The position numbers were made by a program, and so were the translations under genes. The notes beneath the pieces were generated by a model. That model was not told the origin of the DNA. It saw only the letters and a list, made by a program, of their open reading frames with translations, and searched no databases. From contig JAFJTR010000166.1 of NCBI GenBank assembly GCA_022559985.1, positions 1-24,809 on the forward strand: DNA of 24,809 nt. The letters run 5' to 3'. Positions 1 to 9,344 of the stretch are shown one piece after another (within the stretch, counting starts at the first letter, position 1; every line of letters starts with the position of its first letter). This stretch comes from Parastagonospora avenae f. sp. tritici 18332-5 (lineage: Eukaryota; Ascomycota; Dothideomycetes; Pleosporales; Phaeosphaeriaceae).

Positions 1-1
1 C

Positions 2-559
2 ATACAAGGAGGCTTTCGAGGCGCTGGCTTAGTCCCATTTGATCCAGAGGCGGTGGTATCAACGCTTGACGTGCGGCTGCGCACTCCACCGCTACCTACC
101 GTCGAGGACGATCCCTGGCAGTCGCAAACTCCAAGCAATACCATGGAATTTGGGTCGCAATCAAAGCTGATTTAAGAGAGGATTCGAAGACATGTAGATA
201 GCTTACCTACGTATATGGTTGAGGCGATCAAAAGCTTGTCAAAAGGTGCAGAGATGATAGCGCATTCTCTGGTGTTGATGACCAAGCGCAACGCTAAGCT
301 CTAAGCTGCCAACGAGGCCTCAAGTAAGCGTAGATCACATAAAAGGAAGCGCTTACAGCAGCAAGGGACCTTAACGATTGATAAGGGCGTGCGACTAACG
401 ACCCTTAAGGAGTCTGGGGCGTGTAGTGATAGGAAGAAGGCGAAGAAGAGGGTGCGCGTTGAGGCAGGTGAGCCTAGCCAACGACGCTGTGGACGCTGCG
501 GCAAGGCAGGACATAACGCGCGCACGTGTAGGCAAGAATTAGTAATAGATTCTGAGTAG
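2..559 (+). pseudogene. Fot1/pogo transposase, C-terminal part, two in-frame stops
   Basis: The frame opens at position 2 and ends at TAG 557-559. The first residues read IQGGFRGAGLVPFDPEAV, the usual stretch just after the DDE catalytic domain in Fot1-family transposases. A basic region follows, then a zinc knuckle at 488-529, CX2CX4HX4C, with all four ligands present (Cys 488, Cys 497, His 512, Cys 527). The frame is broken by TAA at 173-175 and 302-304. Both fit Gln codons changed in a pyrimidine-C-A context. Otherwise the sequence keeps normal TGG, TGA and CCA triplets, so it is lightly mutated compared with the retrotransposons. The catalytic domain is not in the window. The family is clear; whether the whole copy is dead is inferred from the two stops. 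Confidence 0.88.
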
Positions 560-622
560 AACAGCCTATTACGATTCTCTATAACAGTCCTGGACGGTGC
601 TATACTACAGTGTACAGTCGTG

Positions 623-687
623 GTTTTGGTGGGGTCTTGGCAGAGTGATCAGCTCGCTTGTGTGATCAGCTCGCTTGTGAGGTACGT
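623..687 (+). repeat. Right terminal inverted repeat of the Fot1-like element, with internal 17-bp duplication
   Basis: This 65-bp stretch is the reverse complement of 24613-24677 with one mismatch (G at 643 against C). It contains a perfect tandem repeat, GTGATCAGCTCGCTTGT at 645-661 and again at 662-678. The duplication is present in both ends, so it belongs to the family and is not a local accident. Duplicated transposase-binding sites occur in some Tc1/mariner elements; that role here is inference. Confidence 0.9.
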
Positions 688-1425
688 TAGGTTTTAAATT
701 ATATAAAATATGCGAACAAAGCTATTAAGAGGAACGCATAAATATTGCAGTAATAATTAGACACCTAAACATAACAGTTAGCTTATGCCTTTAAGTAAGC
801 TGCTTTAAGGAACATAGAACTCTCTGCACCTAGATCACAAATCTTTAAGCAGCAGTAGGAGTAGACCTTGACGACGAAATTAGAAGGGTACGAGAAAGGT
901 ACCACGATTCTCTAAGACCTATAAGAAGCCTGCAAAATTAGGATTTATAGCTTAGCGTATACGACTAAGCAGTAACTCGCGCTAAAACCCTAAAGATAGG
1001 GGATACGATACAAGATAAGCTAGTTGTAGACGACTTCCTAAAGTAGTTGTTGGGAGCCATGTCTAACGTACAGTATCGATGTGGGATAGTCAAGTAACAC
1101 AGAGCTCGCGTGTAACAACACCACGAACAGTCAAAATCCAACGCGCGTAGAGATAGCAGACAATCAATCAATCATCTACTCAAACTCGTTGCAACGACCG
1201 TTACTTGATTCAACCCCATACCTTTGCCGTGTCAACAGTAGTCTTAAAGATTGCCTTAGCATAGATAGCAATATCAACTAGAGCAGGAAGCGACTAAAAC
1301 AGAATAGAAAGAAGGCAGATAATAAAACTCTTCCGCGAATATATAAGCCTAAGCTACCTAACATAAGGCAAATTAAAAAGTGCCTTTATAACAGGTGAAG
1401 CAGCCTACGCAGTAAGCAGTGAATC
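688..1425 (+). pseudogene. Unrecognised coding relic, Gln-rich C-terminal half, split by a solo LTR
   Basis: One reading frame (codons starting at positions divisible by 3) runs from the Fot1 flank to about 1425. It continues across the inserted LTR at 1048-1237, whose insert plus duplication adds 195 bases and keeps frame. The part before the LTR includes a charged stretch from 855, VGVDLDDEIRRVRERYHDSL. After the LTR the frame holds many TAG and TAA codons spaced among Gln codons, as expected of a Gln-rich segment after CAG/CAA to TAG/TAA change. I do not recognise the family. It is probably another transposon protein because of its context and mutation load. The start lies left of the Fot1 insertion or is lost. 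Confidence 0.4.
1048..1237 (+). mobile_element. Solo LTR of copia family A, 5-bp target duplication GTAGT
   Basis: A 190-nt LTR starts TGTTGGGAGC and ends GTGTCAACA. It is flanked by perfect 5-bp duplications GTAGT at 1043-1047 and 1238-1242. It aligns end to end with the two LTRs of the full element at 1795-7411. It keeps CCA, TGG and TCA triplets that are changed to CTA, TAG and TTA in those copies, so it is the least mutated member and the best local reference for the family. No internal region is attached, as expected after LTR-LTR recombination. Confidence 0.92.
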
Positions 1426-1794
1426 TAACTTTTTTTTTTATATCATTTACATTGTACTACCTATTACTAGCATAAATACAATGAAGCTTATGCAGTCCTA
1501 GGGACTATGGAGCGCTGCGCATGCCTCGCTAATCCCTCTTTCCTAGGGTCCACGCTTAGTGCTATCAGCTGCAGTCTTTTACCTGCGTTGTGCATTTCTA
1601 TATATTCTCTCTTTCTGCCTTTCTTTGCAATTTTAACGTTGTTGCTGGCCCTTATAGGGCTCCTGCTGCTAACAGCTACCTAACTATAGTAATCTCTGTT
1701 TCTTTTAGAAAGTCTATTAAAGTAGCACTTCCTTTTATAGTACTAGATAATTATTATAGCATAATAGTAGGCATATCTAGCCTTTTTAATATCC
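1426..1794. other. Unassigned interval between coding relic and copia A
   Basis: This stretch contains a run of ten T at 1430-1439 and otherwise mixed sequence. The + strand frame from 1590 stays open into the LTR at 1795, but it shows no recognisable motif and changes character at the LTR. Minus-strand frames are also short. I find no transposon ends, hairpin or RNA gene here. Confidence 0.4.
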
Positions 1795-1984
1795 TGTTGG
1801 GAGCTATGTCTAACGTACAGTATCGATGTGGGATAGTCAAGTAACACAGAGCTCGCGTGTAACAACACCACGAACAGTCAAAATCCAACGCGCGTAGAGA
1901 TAGCAGAGAATTAATTAATTATCTACTTAAACTCGTTGCAACGACCGTTACTTAATTTAGCTCTATACCTTTGCTGTATTAACA
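1795..1984 (+). repeat. 5' LTR of copia A
   Basis: The 190-nt LTR begins TGTTGGGAGC and ends TATTAACA. Compared with the solo LTR at 1048-1237 it shows C to T and G to A changes, ten of twelve in a YCR context. Most fall in the last 75 bases. A C-to-G and an A-to-G difference are shared with the 3' LTR and so probably belong to this subfamily. Confidence 0.93.
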
Positions 1985-1997
1985 CTGATTAGTAGTT
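1985..1997 (+). promoter_or_regulatory. Candidate primer-binding site of copia A
   Basis: The 13 bases directly after the 5' LTR, CTGATTAGTAGTT, match the 13 bases after the 5' LTR of copia B (9109-9121, CTAATTAGTAATT) apart from two G/A differences. A conserved motif abutting the LTR in two otherwise different elements is where a primer-binding site is expected. I cannot name the tRNA, and the G/A differences could be mutation. Confidence 0.5.
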
Positions 1998-2303
1998 AAT
2001 AAAACCACAGATCGGCAAGATATACTGCGTGCAGAGAGGTAGCCTACCTAGGTTTTACCTCTGGTAAAGAAGCGGCTCGATCAGCACTACCTGACCTACT
2101 AAGGCCTAGGTATCACCGACCAAGCGCGAAGTACAGATCCGCCTGGCAGTACTATCCTACCAAGGATCCGTAACCGCCTGACGAATCTGAAGGATTCCTG
2201 ACACCACACCAGACCTACTAAGGCCTGGCGCTGACAAGGGTCTGCGTCTACCACGCACTCTCACCAACCACAGACTACTCCTCGTCTACTCCTACCCTGT
2301 GCA
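1998..2303 (+). other. Copia A leader, weakly mutated
   Basis: This is the untranslated leader between the primer site and the gag ATG. From about 2041 to 2330 it is C-rich and keeps many CCA, TCA, TGG and TGA triplets, unlike most of the element. A perfect 15-base direct repeat, GACCTACTAAGGCCT, occurs at 2093-2107 and 2212-2226. No open frame of interest is seen. Confidence 0.5.
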
Positions 2304-3900
2304 ATGTCGACCTATAAGAGTGTGCAGGACTGAACATAGTTTAGCAAGCTATACAGCTGTAACTATGCTGAAGTTAGGTATAGCCTTGTTGACGTCGATA
2401 TTAATACCTAGCACGTTAACACCTCTATCCTAGACTAGATAATAATAATTAAAGATAATAGCTAGTTTAACGACTTCTTTCTTATAGAGTTTAAAGAGCA
2501 ATTTAGAGAATAGTTAATAGAACTGCTTAGCGCCTCTAACTAGAAGATCTGAAAAGCACTAAAGGAGCTCTTCTAGGCATATAGAGTTTATCTCTTACTT
2601 AATGCTAAGGAGATAATTACTAAGCAGTTATTTGCTATGCTTATAGTCAACACCTGCCTAGTATAGCCAGAAAAGGAGCTCGCCCTTGCTATAGTAGACC
2701 TGAACTTCAAGTGTCGACAGATGGGAACAAGGAAATCGAACCGATCCATAGGCTCCCGGCCAGCTACTCCCTCCCCTCCTCCTCCCCCTCCGCCTGCGAA
2801 CGCGCAACCACCTGGTGTACGCGCCCTTACTGACCTTAGCAAGCTGTACAATGATGAGCTTAGGTTCACTAGAGACCTCTATAACGTCTTTAACCTTAAG
2901 CTTAATATCTTTTATAACCTTTGCACGAAAGCTAGGGTTACTACAGACTAGTACTCTACTGCCTTTAGCACTATGCTGCGAGGCAAAGCGCAGACGTACT
3001 ACTACCAGCACCTTGCTAGCAAAGGACTTACGTTTGTTAAGCTTTGCGAGCAGATCTAGGCATACTTCTATACTGCTAAGAACCACTAACATTTCCTAAA
3101 TAAGTAAAGGGCGATTATGCTCTAAGATATTATCACTACTAATCTAGATAAGACTCTCCCCTAGTGCCTTAAGATCACTATCGAGCGCCTCTAGCGCACA
3201 TACCTTAGCCTTACCTAAAACTTCAGGACTACAAACAAGATGAACCTGGCAGGACAGCTGGTGTCCGCATGCTAGGGAGTTGCAGCATGCTTACAAGTTC
3301 TTGTAAGACTAGCAGCAACCTTTAAGGCAGTAGCCTTAGAGCTTCAGAGCGCTGTCAGTATCTAGTCTTGATGCTATCCTAATCAGCAATATGTTACTCA
3401 CTCCTCACCGTCACTAGCTAACGACAGCGCCTTCTATACTAACTGCTGCTACAATTAAAACATCTGTTACAACTGCAACGACAAAGGCTGCAACTTATAC
3501 ACTTATTATAACTGTTTTAACAATAACTACTAGGACAGATTATAGGGCGGCAACAACAATAGCAGAAGTTATAGCAGCTAGACACAGCGCAATAAGAAGT
3601 GCTTTGTGTGCAGGAAGCAGGGCTGCTGGTCAACCCGTCACTCCGCCGAGGAGCGGACCCAGTCGCGTCGACGCTTCTAGACCTACGCCCAAGACCACGA
3701 CGACGTCGACTCTGACTATTATGTCTTCCTTGCAGCATATAAAGGGATTAACGAAGGCAATAGCAACAGCTAGGGCAAAGACGATAAAGACCTTAACACC
3801 TTCTACAACGCCTCCACCTATTAGTCCTAGTTTAACACCTTAACCTGCAGACTAATCGACAGCTAGGTCGTCACTGCTGCACTTAACAACGCCGCTACCG
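2304..3900 (+). pseudogene. Copia A gag region with zinc knuckle
   Basis: This is the structural (capsid/nucleocapsid) part of the copia polyprotein. The start is placed at ATG 2304 because it is the first ATG of the frame shared by every later domain. A proline-rich segment lies near 2770-2800. The gag-like stretch reads DLSKLYNDELRFTRDLYNVF from about 2838. The nucleocapsid motif at 3600-3641 is CX2CX4CX4H with all ligands intact (Cys 3600, 3609, 3624, His 3639) and a retained Trp, a form common in fungal copia gag. Many TAG and TAA codons interrupt the rest, several at likely Gln or Trp positions. Confidence 0.8.
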
Positions 3901-5321
3901 CCTATGCAATTACTGGTATCGACCCGTACAAGAACGAGGGCGCCCAAGAGGCGACCTACCTGTTCACCTTTGATACCTGATATGGCGCGGAGATCTTCTA
4001 AGGCATCATGCCTAACACGGGCGCAGCTAGCGTATTAACAGCGAGCAAGACCTAAGTTATAGCGCTGCAACAGCTCTAACACCTCGCTATTAATACTTTA
4101 ACTGCCAGACGTCACTAAATCTAATTTAGAGATAATCTAGAGTGTATCTCTATTAGAGATGTTAAGGTTAAGACACTATTTAGCACTATCTTATTTGCTA
4201 TTATGCCTATAAACACCCTATTCCTACTCTGCCTAGTAGATATAGACAAACATAGCATCTATCTCAACAACGTAAATAACGTCCTTGTCTATTATAGTAA
4301 CTAATACCTAGTTGTCTGCAAGTGAGGACATCTATAGTTGCTTCTTAACTATTATAACACAGTCATCCACTACCTCACTAAGACTGAGCTTCGTCAGCTC
4401 CACCGACGCTTCGGTCACCCTGCAGCAGACCGCATATACAAGGTCCTTAAGAAGGCTGGCTATAACGATGTTAATAAAGAGGTAATTACTAAGATTAACA
4501 AGCTATGCTACTAATGCTAGATGCATAGCAAGGCACCTAGACGATTCAAATTTACGATTCAGGACGACGTAGATTTTAACTCCTAAGTAATTGTTAATAT
4601 TATATATATTAACTAGAAGCCTGTCCTCTATGCTGTTAATGACGCTACTTCATTTTAAGCTGCCCGCTTCCTGACTGACATAAAGGCCACGACTACATGG
4701 GATACCCTCTGAGCTATGTAGATTGACATATACGTAGGACCTCTAGACCTTATCGCTACTAACGCTAGCAAGAACTTCATTAGTAAGGATTTTATTAACA
4801 ACGCTGCCTTGCTCTCTATTAAAGTTAAAGAGGTACTAGTTAAAGCTTATAACTCTATTAGTAAAGTTAAGCGCTATTACGCAGTGATTCGAAGAGCTTT
4901 TAAGATTATCACGAGCAAGCTTAGCACCTTAACCACTATAAAGCATCGACTCTAGATGGCTGTTAAAGCTGTCAACGATACCGCTGGCCCTGACGGCCTT
5001 GTCCCGACCCTCCTCGTCTTTGGGACATATCCACGACTCGTGAAGACCTCTCCTCTGTCCACGTCGATTGCAGCCCGAGCTGCTGCCGTACATAAGGCTA
5101 TAAGTAAGATCCGCAAGCTTAAGGCTGCGAGACAGGTTCAGGATGCGCTAGCAACCTGCAATGGGCCTAACGTCACTGATGTCCTCCTCCTCCCGCTCCA
5201 GAGCAACGTCAAGGTCTGGCGCGAGAACAAGGGATGGACTGGCCCTCATACCTTGCTTAGGTTGAACCTAGACAGCACTGCTGCGATCGTTAAGATCAAC
5301 AGCAAGCTAACAACCTTTTAG
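3901..5321 (+). pseudogene. Copia A protease and integrase, catalytic Asp residues changed to Asn
   Basis: The protease motif at 4014-4022 reads NTG where aspartic proteases have DTG. The pre-integrase segment at 4386-4434 reads ELRQLHRRFGHPAADR with its HHCC-type histidines. In the integrase core the first catalytic Asp position reads Asn (IVNIIYI, near 4593), and the second also reads Asn (ATNASKNF, near 4760). Each changed codon is GAY to AAY after a pyrimidine. The C-terminal segment 4956-5321 is open for 121 codons and keeps 19 CCA/TGG/TCA/TGA triplets in about 325 bases, so it is clearly spared. It includes the AVNDTAGPDGL stretch also present in copia B. Confidence 0.85.
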
Positions 5322-7142
5322 ATTACTGTTGTTCACCTATACTACTACGATGATAGACAAGCATCCCCCTAACCGTACCTAGGGGCTGCATCACCCTAGC
5401 TGCATAGGCAAGAGAACGACAGCGACCTCGCTAATAGAGATAGTGACTATATCCTAGAACAACCTCTAGCTTAATAAGGTTATAGTCGACCTAAGGGATC
5501 GAAGAATAAGCCTAAGATTGCTGTGCTAGCTATAACAGCACTAACGGAACTTGTTAACGCGGTACACCTAACACAGCGAGAACAGGACGACCTAGTCCTT
5601 GCCCAAGCTTTGCGCTCTACCGGTAAGATCACCACGCCTAGGCAGCCTTTTGAAGCATTAACTCAGGCTAAGATTAACGCACTTATCGCCTGCGGAGTCT
5701 TCAAGTTTAAGATCTACGACCCTAACGTCTATAGTAGTATTCGTATCTTTAAGTTATATATTGTTAACAAGGTAAAGGGCAAGACGACTAATCAGCCCTA
5801 TAAGAAATCCCAGCTAGTTATCTAGGGCTACAACGACAGCAGCAAGGCTCTTATCCTCACCTAAAGCCCTACTATCTAGCGAGCGAGCTAACGTCTTATT
5901 ATTGCCCTCGCTCTATCTCTCATTGCTAAGGGCATAAGACTATAGCTTTAAGATATTACCTAGGCGTATACTCAGTCTGACGATGCCCTCCAGCAGACTA
6001 TTATTGCTAATCTCCCTGTTCAGCTCTATAGATTGTATCCAGACAGGACAATTATAGTCGTGATTAAGCCCCTGTACAGTATTGCCGAAGCTAGAGCGTA
6101 TTAGTAGTCTACGTACTTTAAGCACTACACCGACAAGCTACAGATAGAGACGTCTACGTATAACCTATGCCTCCTTATCTCTAAGTTAACGGCAGCTAGC
6201 GTTAGGATTGTAGGTATCTAGACTAACGATACGCTTAGTCTGTCTGACGAGCAGTTCGCTGCTAAGAAGAAAGATAAGCTCTGCTTTAACGCAAAGGAGA
6301 AAGAGATTCTTACTAAGGATAATAAGATTAACTTTAACAGCTGCGTTGTTACAACAAATAGCAACACTATCTACCTCCTCTAGAAACGCTAGGGCAAAAA
6401 ACTTAAGGCAGCTACAGATCAGAAGTCGTACATCTAACAACGAGCCCGTAGGGCGTATATTGCTTCTATCTGCCAACTAGAAGCTAGTTTTAACCTTGCT
6501 GCTGCTGCTTAGATAACTACTAAGCTTATAAAAGAAGAAATATCTAGATTAAATAAGCGTATTATCTAGCAAAAGCAGAACGTTAATCGTGAACTATCAT
6601 ACGTCTAGCTAAAGATAATAGATCTTAAGCTGTTTACCTTTGTTAACGCCTCGTTTGCTAATAATAAGAATATAAGTTTATAGATAGGATATATAATTGT
6701 CCTAAGCAACGAGATTACTAACAGCACTAGCTTCACTATCCACAGTAATATTATTTATTAGTCCTCTCTTAAGTGCAAGCGAATCACTTGCAGCGTCCTT
6801 GCCTCTAAGATCTACGCAATAGCCTATAGTGTTAATATTGCTATCGCTATTAGATCTACTCTTAACGTTATTATAGACTGCCTGTCCCTCCTACACGTAC
6901 CAATTGTCGTGTGTACGGACTTCCTCTCCCTGTACAAATGCCTCGTTAAGCTCGGCACCACTAAGGAGAAGCGCCTCATAATTGATATTATGGCTATCCG
7001 TGAAGGTTACGAGAGAGGTAACCTTACAGATATCCGTTAGATTAATAGACGCGACAACCCAGCAGACGCCATGACAAAGGCAGCTGCTAACACCTTAATA
7101 GAGCAGCTTATCACTACTAATAAGCTAGAGCTCCGTGTCTAG
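5322..7142 (+). pseudogene. Copia A reverse transcriptase and RNase H
   Basis: The frame continues from integrase. An open part at 5523-5825 contains the linker and RT start (VNKVKGKTTNQPYKKSQLVI, ending at the TAG 5823-5825). The RT active-site equivalent, MQTDD in copia B, reads TND near 6226-6234, because GAC after T became AAC. RNase H follows: FVNASFANNKN near 6643 has Asn where copia B has Asp, while a later Asp in VVCTDFLSLYKCL near 6909, preceded by G, is kept. The conserved tail RDNPADAMTKAA near 7051 closes the domain. The stop is at 7140-7142. Confidence 0.85.
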
Positions 7143-7201
7143 GGATAGGTTAATTAAGATAACAACTAGGCCACGATTCCTAACAACAACACTAACTACT
7201 A

Positions 7202-7221
7202 ACAAAAAGAAAGATAGCCAG
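7202..7221 (+). promoter_or_regulatory. Polypurine tract of copia A
   Basis: The bases just before the 3' LTR are purine-rich (ACAAAAAGAAAGATAGCCAG). This is where plus-strand synthesis starts in LTR retrotransposons. The last bases include pyrimidines, so the exact primer end is uncertain. Confidence 0.55.
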
Positions 7222-7411
7222 TGTTAGGAGCTATGTCTAACGTACAGTATCGATGTAGGATAGTTAAGTAACACAGAGCTCGCGTGTAACAACACCACAA
7301 ACAGTTAAAATCTAACGCGCGTAGAGATAGCAGAGAATTAATTAATTATCTACTCAAACTCGTTGCAACGACTGTTACTTGATTCAGCCCCATACCTTTT
7401 CCGTGTCAACA
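7222..7411 (+). repeat. 3' LTR of copia A
   Basis: The 190-nt LTR begins TGTTAGGAGC and ends GTGTCAACA. Against the solo LTR at 1048-1237 all eleven C-to-T or G-to-A changes lie in YCR context. Three further differences are of other kinds. Its mutations are spread differently from those of the 5' LTR: its last 50 bases are nearly intact. Confidence 0.93.
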
Positions 7412-7501
7412 TTATTATAAACGTTATAAGGCAAAGAGTTTATAGTGTTTTATAGACACAGCAATAGGCTGTTATGCTAGGTGCATTGCTGCGCACGCTA
7501 A

Positions 7502-7960
7502 GTACATGTAAGGGTCCCTCAGGGGCGTCTAGTTGAAGTTGAATTGAATTACAAAGTTACTGCAGTAAGGAGCAAACGTGAGGCTCGCGATCGCATCTAT
7601 GTGATGTGGCGAGGCGCTAGGCCCAATTGGGCTGGCGCCGGAGGTTCCCACCAGCATCTTCGATGGCAGCTCTCGGAACCCTCACAGTACAGCTTATTCA
7701 TTTCTAAAGAAGAATAGGAAAAGGTAGAAGCTAAGAAACCTGCGAAGCGTTTAGAGCTTGCGCATTTTAAAGAGAGTATTGCTTGCGCAAGGCATAAGTT
7801 GTTAGAGCTTAAGAGTTAGGAGCAGGAGTTCGCGCGTTGAGATTTAGCGATCCTGCGTGTCCAGGACCAAACGCAAGAGGCGGAGGGTTCGAGTACGACT
7901 GCGCCGCAACCTGTGGATCCCACCGCTGACTTAGGCTAGTTATAGGCTAACAATTCTCTT
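7502..7960 (+). pseudogene. Unrecognised + strand coding relic
   Basis: A frame with codons starting at 7502 stays coherent for about 150 codons. It is interrupted by TAG at 7715-7717 and further TAG/TGA codons. It reads a basic N-terminal part (TAVRSKREARDRIYVMWRGA), then a Glu/Lys-rich probable helix (RLELAHFKESIACARHKLLE), then a Thr/Pro/Gln-rich tail. The 7500-7700 part keeps TGG, TGA and CCA triplets and looks spared, while the 3' part is mutated. I do not recognise the family. It could be the N-terminal part of a transposon protein, for example of the LINE truncated at 21379, but I see nothing that proves it. Confidence 0.35.
7613..7639. repeat. Imperfect palindrome
   Basis: A 27-base imperfect palindrome is centred on AATT, with GC-rich arms GGCGCTAGGCCC and GGGCTGGCGCC. 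It lies inside the spared part of the relic at 7502-7960 and may simply be coding sequence. Confidence 0.5.
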
Positions 7961-8032
7961 AATCCTTCTTTTAATTATATCCTTAATAATTATATTTTTA
8001 AGCATCCTATAGATATTTCTAGGGTCATTAGG

Positions 8033-8494
8033 TGTTAAAACCTATCAAGTAGCTAAGCAGAGGGAAGCTGGCTTGAAGGGCTCAAGTTGGTTTTCGCGGA
8101 TAAGAGATGTTGGCACTAGATACGGAGGTGGGGCGTACTAAGACAGTAAGAGGGAGCTTCTGTAAAGAGTACAATGTATTAGTAACTTAAAATACGAAGT
8201 TAAAGACAATAAACTATAAGGGTTCTAAGTCTTCTCTATATACTGGTGCTGTCCTATATGTCCTACGTTGTTCTACATTGTCCCATGCGTGGGACGTTGT
8301 GGGACTTTGTGGGATTCCATAGGACACACGTGACTTGTCCTATGGTGGCTTTCCGCCAAGACCGTGGGATCACGTGCCCTGCGGGGTGGCGTCATCTATT
8401 GGTTCTTATATGCTGACCCTCATGCTGACCTTCTCTGGTCAGCATCCTGACTTCCTACATAGACTGCCGTGCCCCTTCCTACAGGTTCGTAACA
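8033..8494 (-). mobile_element. 462-nt LTR of the chromovirus family with TTAGG target duplications
   Basis: The element starts TGTTAAAACC and ends TTCGTAACA, flanked by perfect TTAGG copies at 8028-8032 and 8495-8499. Its first 178 bases are about 90 percent similar to the start of the LTR at 20978-21378; the rest is unrelated. I place U5 on the left (minus orientation) because the chromovirus coding sequence abuts that end at 20978. The U3 half holds short GTGGGAC/GTCCTA-type repeats at about 8240-8330 and CACGTG at 8327-8332 and 8371-8376. The duplications point to a solo LTR. It also sits 87 bases beyond the end of chromovirus pol, where a 3' LTR would be, so that reading cannot be fully excluded. 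Confidence 0.8.
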
Positions 8495-8580
8495 TTAGGT
8501 TCGACGATACTATGCTAGTAATGAGCGATAGTTCGTAAGGTTTGTTTTGTTTCCTAATAGTAGCAGCTAATATAGTGTCG

Positions 8581-8776
8581 CTAGAGTCCCTTGTAGTACT
8601 CCTTAATTTTTTGCTGACAGTTTTCTAGGTTGCTGATAGGTTCCTATGTATTCTCAGAGTCTAGATATCTTTTCCATTTAACAAGGTATTCCTTTAGCTT
8701 ATGCTTTTCTTGTTGTTAGTTAATAATCTTCTTAACTTTAAAGACGTTGTCTTCTTCTATCTTATAGCGAAAAGTT
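8581..8776 (-). pseudogene. Chromodomain at the chromovirus integrase C-terminus
   Basis: The minus strand from about 8770 to the TAG at 8581-8583 reads a complete chromodomain-like sequence. It contains RYKIEEDNVFKVKKIIN, an in-frame TAA at a probable Gln, then KLKEYLVKWKRYLDSENT, a TAG where Trp is expected, and EPISNLENCQQKIKEYY. In chromoviruses this domain is tied to methylated-histone H3 binding and heterochromatin targeting; that is family knowledge. The aromatic-rich VKWKRYLDSENT core is retained. A one-base frameshift near 8772-8776 separates it from the preceding FHVNKLEPANPA segment. Confidence 0.85.
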
Positions 8777-8889
8777 CGCTGGGTTAGCTGGTTCTAGTTT
8801 ATTCACGTGGAATCTAGGATGAATCTTAGCATCTAGTAGTAGCTTAAGTGTGTATATTACTAGTCTGTTCTGTTTCAAAATTAAAAACA
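8777..8889 (-). pseudogene. Chromovirus integrase C-terminal segment, distal to copia B
   Basis: This minus-strand piece continues the integrase frame cut by copia B. Joining it to 14902-15010 with one copy of the duplication gives an unbroken reading through KGDKVYLYTKNLRTK, NYVKVRLFLILKQN and IHPRFHVNKLEPA. That is the integrase C-terminal (GPF/GPY-type) module found just before the chromodomain. Confidence 0.85.
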
Positions 8890-8894
8890 GTCTG

Positions 8895-9108
8895 TGTCGG
8901 ATCGTGAGTATCGGTAGGGACGTCGTCTGCTCAACACTGACCGCCGAGCTGACTCGATCCTTCTTCGATCCTACTTCGGCCTGACTTGCGTTACGCTTAG
9001 GTATACTTTCGTAGCACCCACGTTTATAGATTAATTAATACTAATATACTAGTCACTAGAAGAACCTCGTTGTTATTCACCCGTACGATCGTATAAGGCC
9101 TACTAACA
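8895..9108 (+). repeat. 5' LTR of copia B
   Basis: The 214-nt LTR starts TGTCGGATCG and ends CTACTAACA. It keeps nearly all CpG and TCA sites. Differences from the 3' LTR that look mutated on this side are only two, near its end (ACA to ATA, CCA to CTA). Confidence 0.95.
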
Positions 9109-9121
9109 CTAATTAGTAATT
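9109..9121 (+). promoter_or_regulatory. Candidate primer-binding site of copia B
   Basis: CTAATTAGTAATT abuts the 5' LTR and matches the equivalent 13 bases of copia A at 11 of 13 positions. The primer tRNA is not identified. Confidence 0.5.
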
Positions 9122-9344
9122 GCATAGCAGTCACAGACAGTTAGATTAGAAGAGACAGACCTATAACCCCGCGCGTTCTCTAGATCGCCTATATTAGCGG
9201 CAGAGTTATCTGTGCTAAGTTCACTGTTAGCTGTATTAGGCGTCTTATTTAGCTTAAGACTAACTGTTGCAGCTATATTAGAGCGTTCTAAGACACAGTC
9301 TATACACGCACTGACCCCTATCTAGTCGCCGCTTAACCCGTGTA

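Larger units (their letters stand above)
1..687 (+). mobile_element. Fot1/pogo-like DNA transposon, 3' part
   Basis: This is the right-hand end of a Tc1/mariner-superfamily element of the fungal Fot1/pogo type. It carries the C-terminal part of the transposase, a short 3' untranslated stretch and a 65-bp terminal inverted repeat ending in ACGT at 687. A TA dinucleotide at 688-689 fits the TA target duplication of this superfamily. The inverted repeat matches the left end of a second element starting at 24613, in the same orientation, with one mismatch. The left part of this copy lies outside the window. Confidence 0.9.
1795..7411 (+). mobile_element. Ty1-copia retrotransposon A, full length, mutated
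   Basis: A complete element of 5,617 nt has 190-nt LTRs at both ends, a leader, one long gag-pol frame in the order gag, protease, integrase, RT, RNase H, and a purine-rich tract before the 3' LTR. Integrase before RT is the defining copia order. The frame from ATG 2304 to TAG 7140-7142 shows no frameshift at the checkpoints I followed, and is broken by stop substitutions. The 5-bp flanks (TATCC on the left, TTATT on the right) do not match, so no target duplication is visible. Patches around the zinc knuckle, the GHP motif and the integrase C-terminus keep many normally targeted triplets, giving a mosaic of mutated and spared sequence. Confidence 0.93.

Noticed and set aside
2588..3099. Open frames on both strands over copia A gag
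   Set aside because: They overlap the continuous gag-pol frame from 2304, show no motif, and are antisense or frame shadows.
1048..7411. APOBEC-like editing of retrotransposon cDNA
   Set aside because: The YC preference resembles APOBEC, but C-to-T and G-to-A both occur on the same strand in LTR alignments, so double-stranded DNA was the target.
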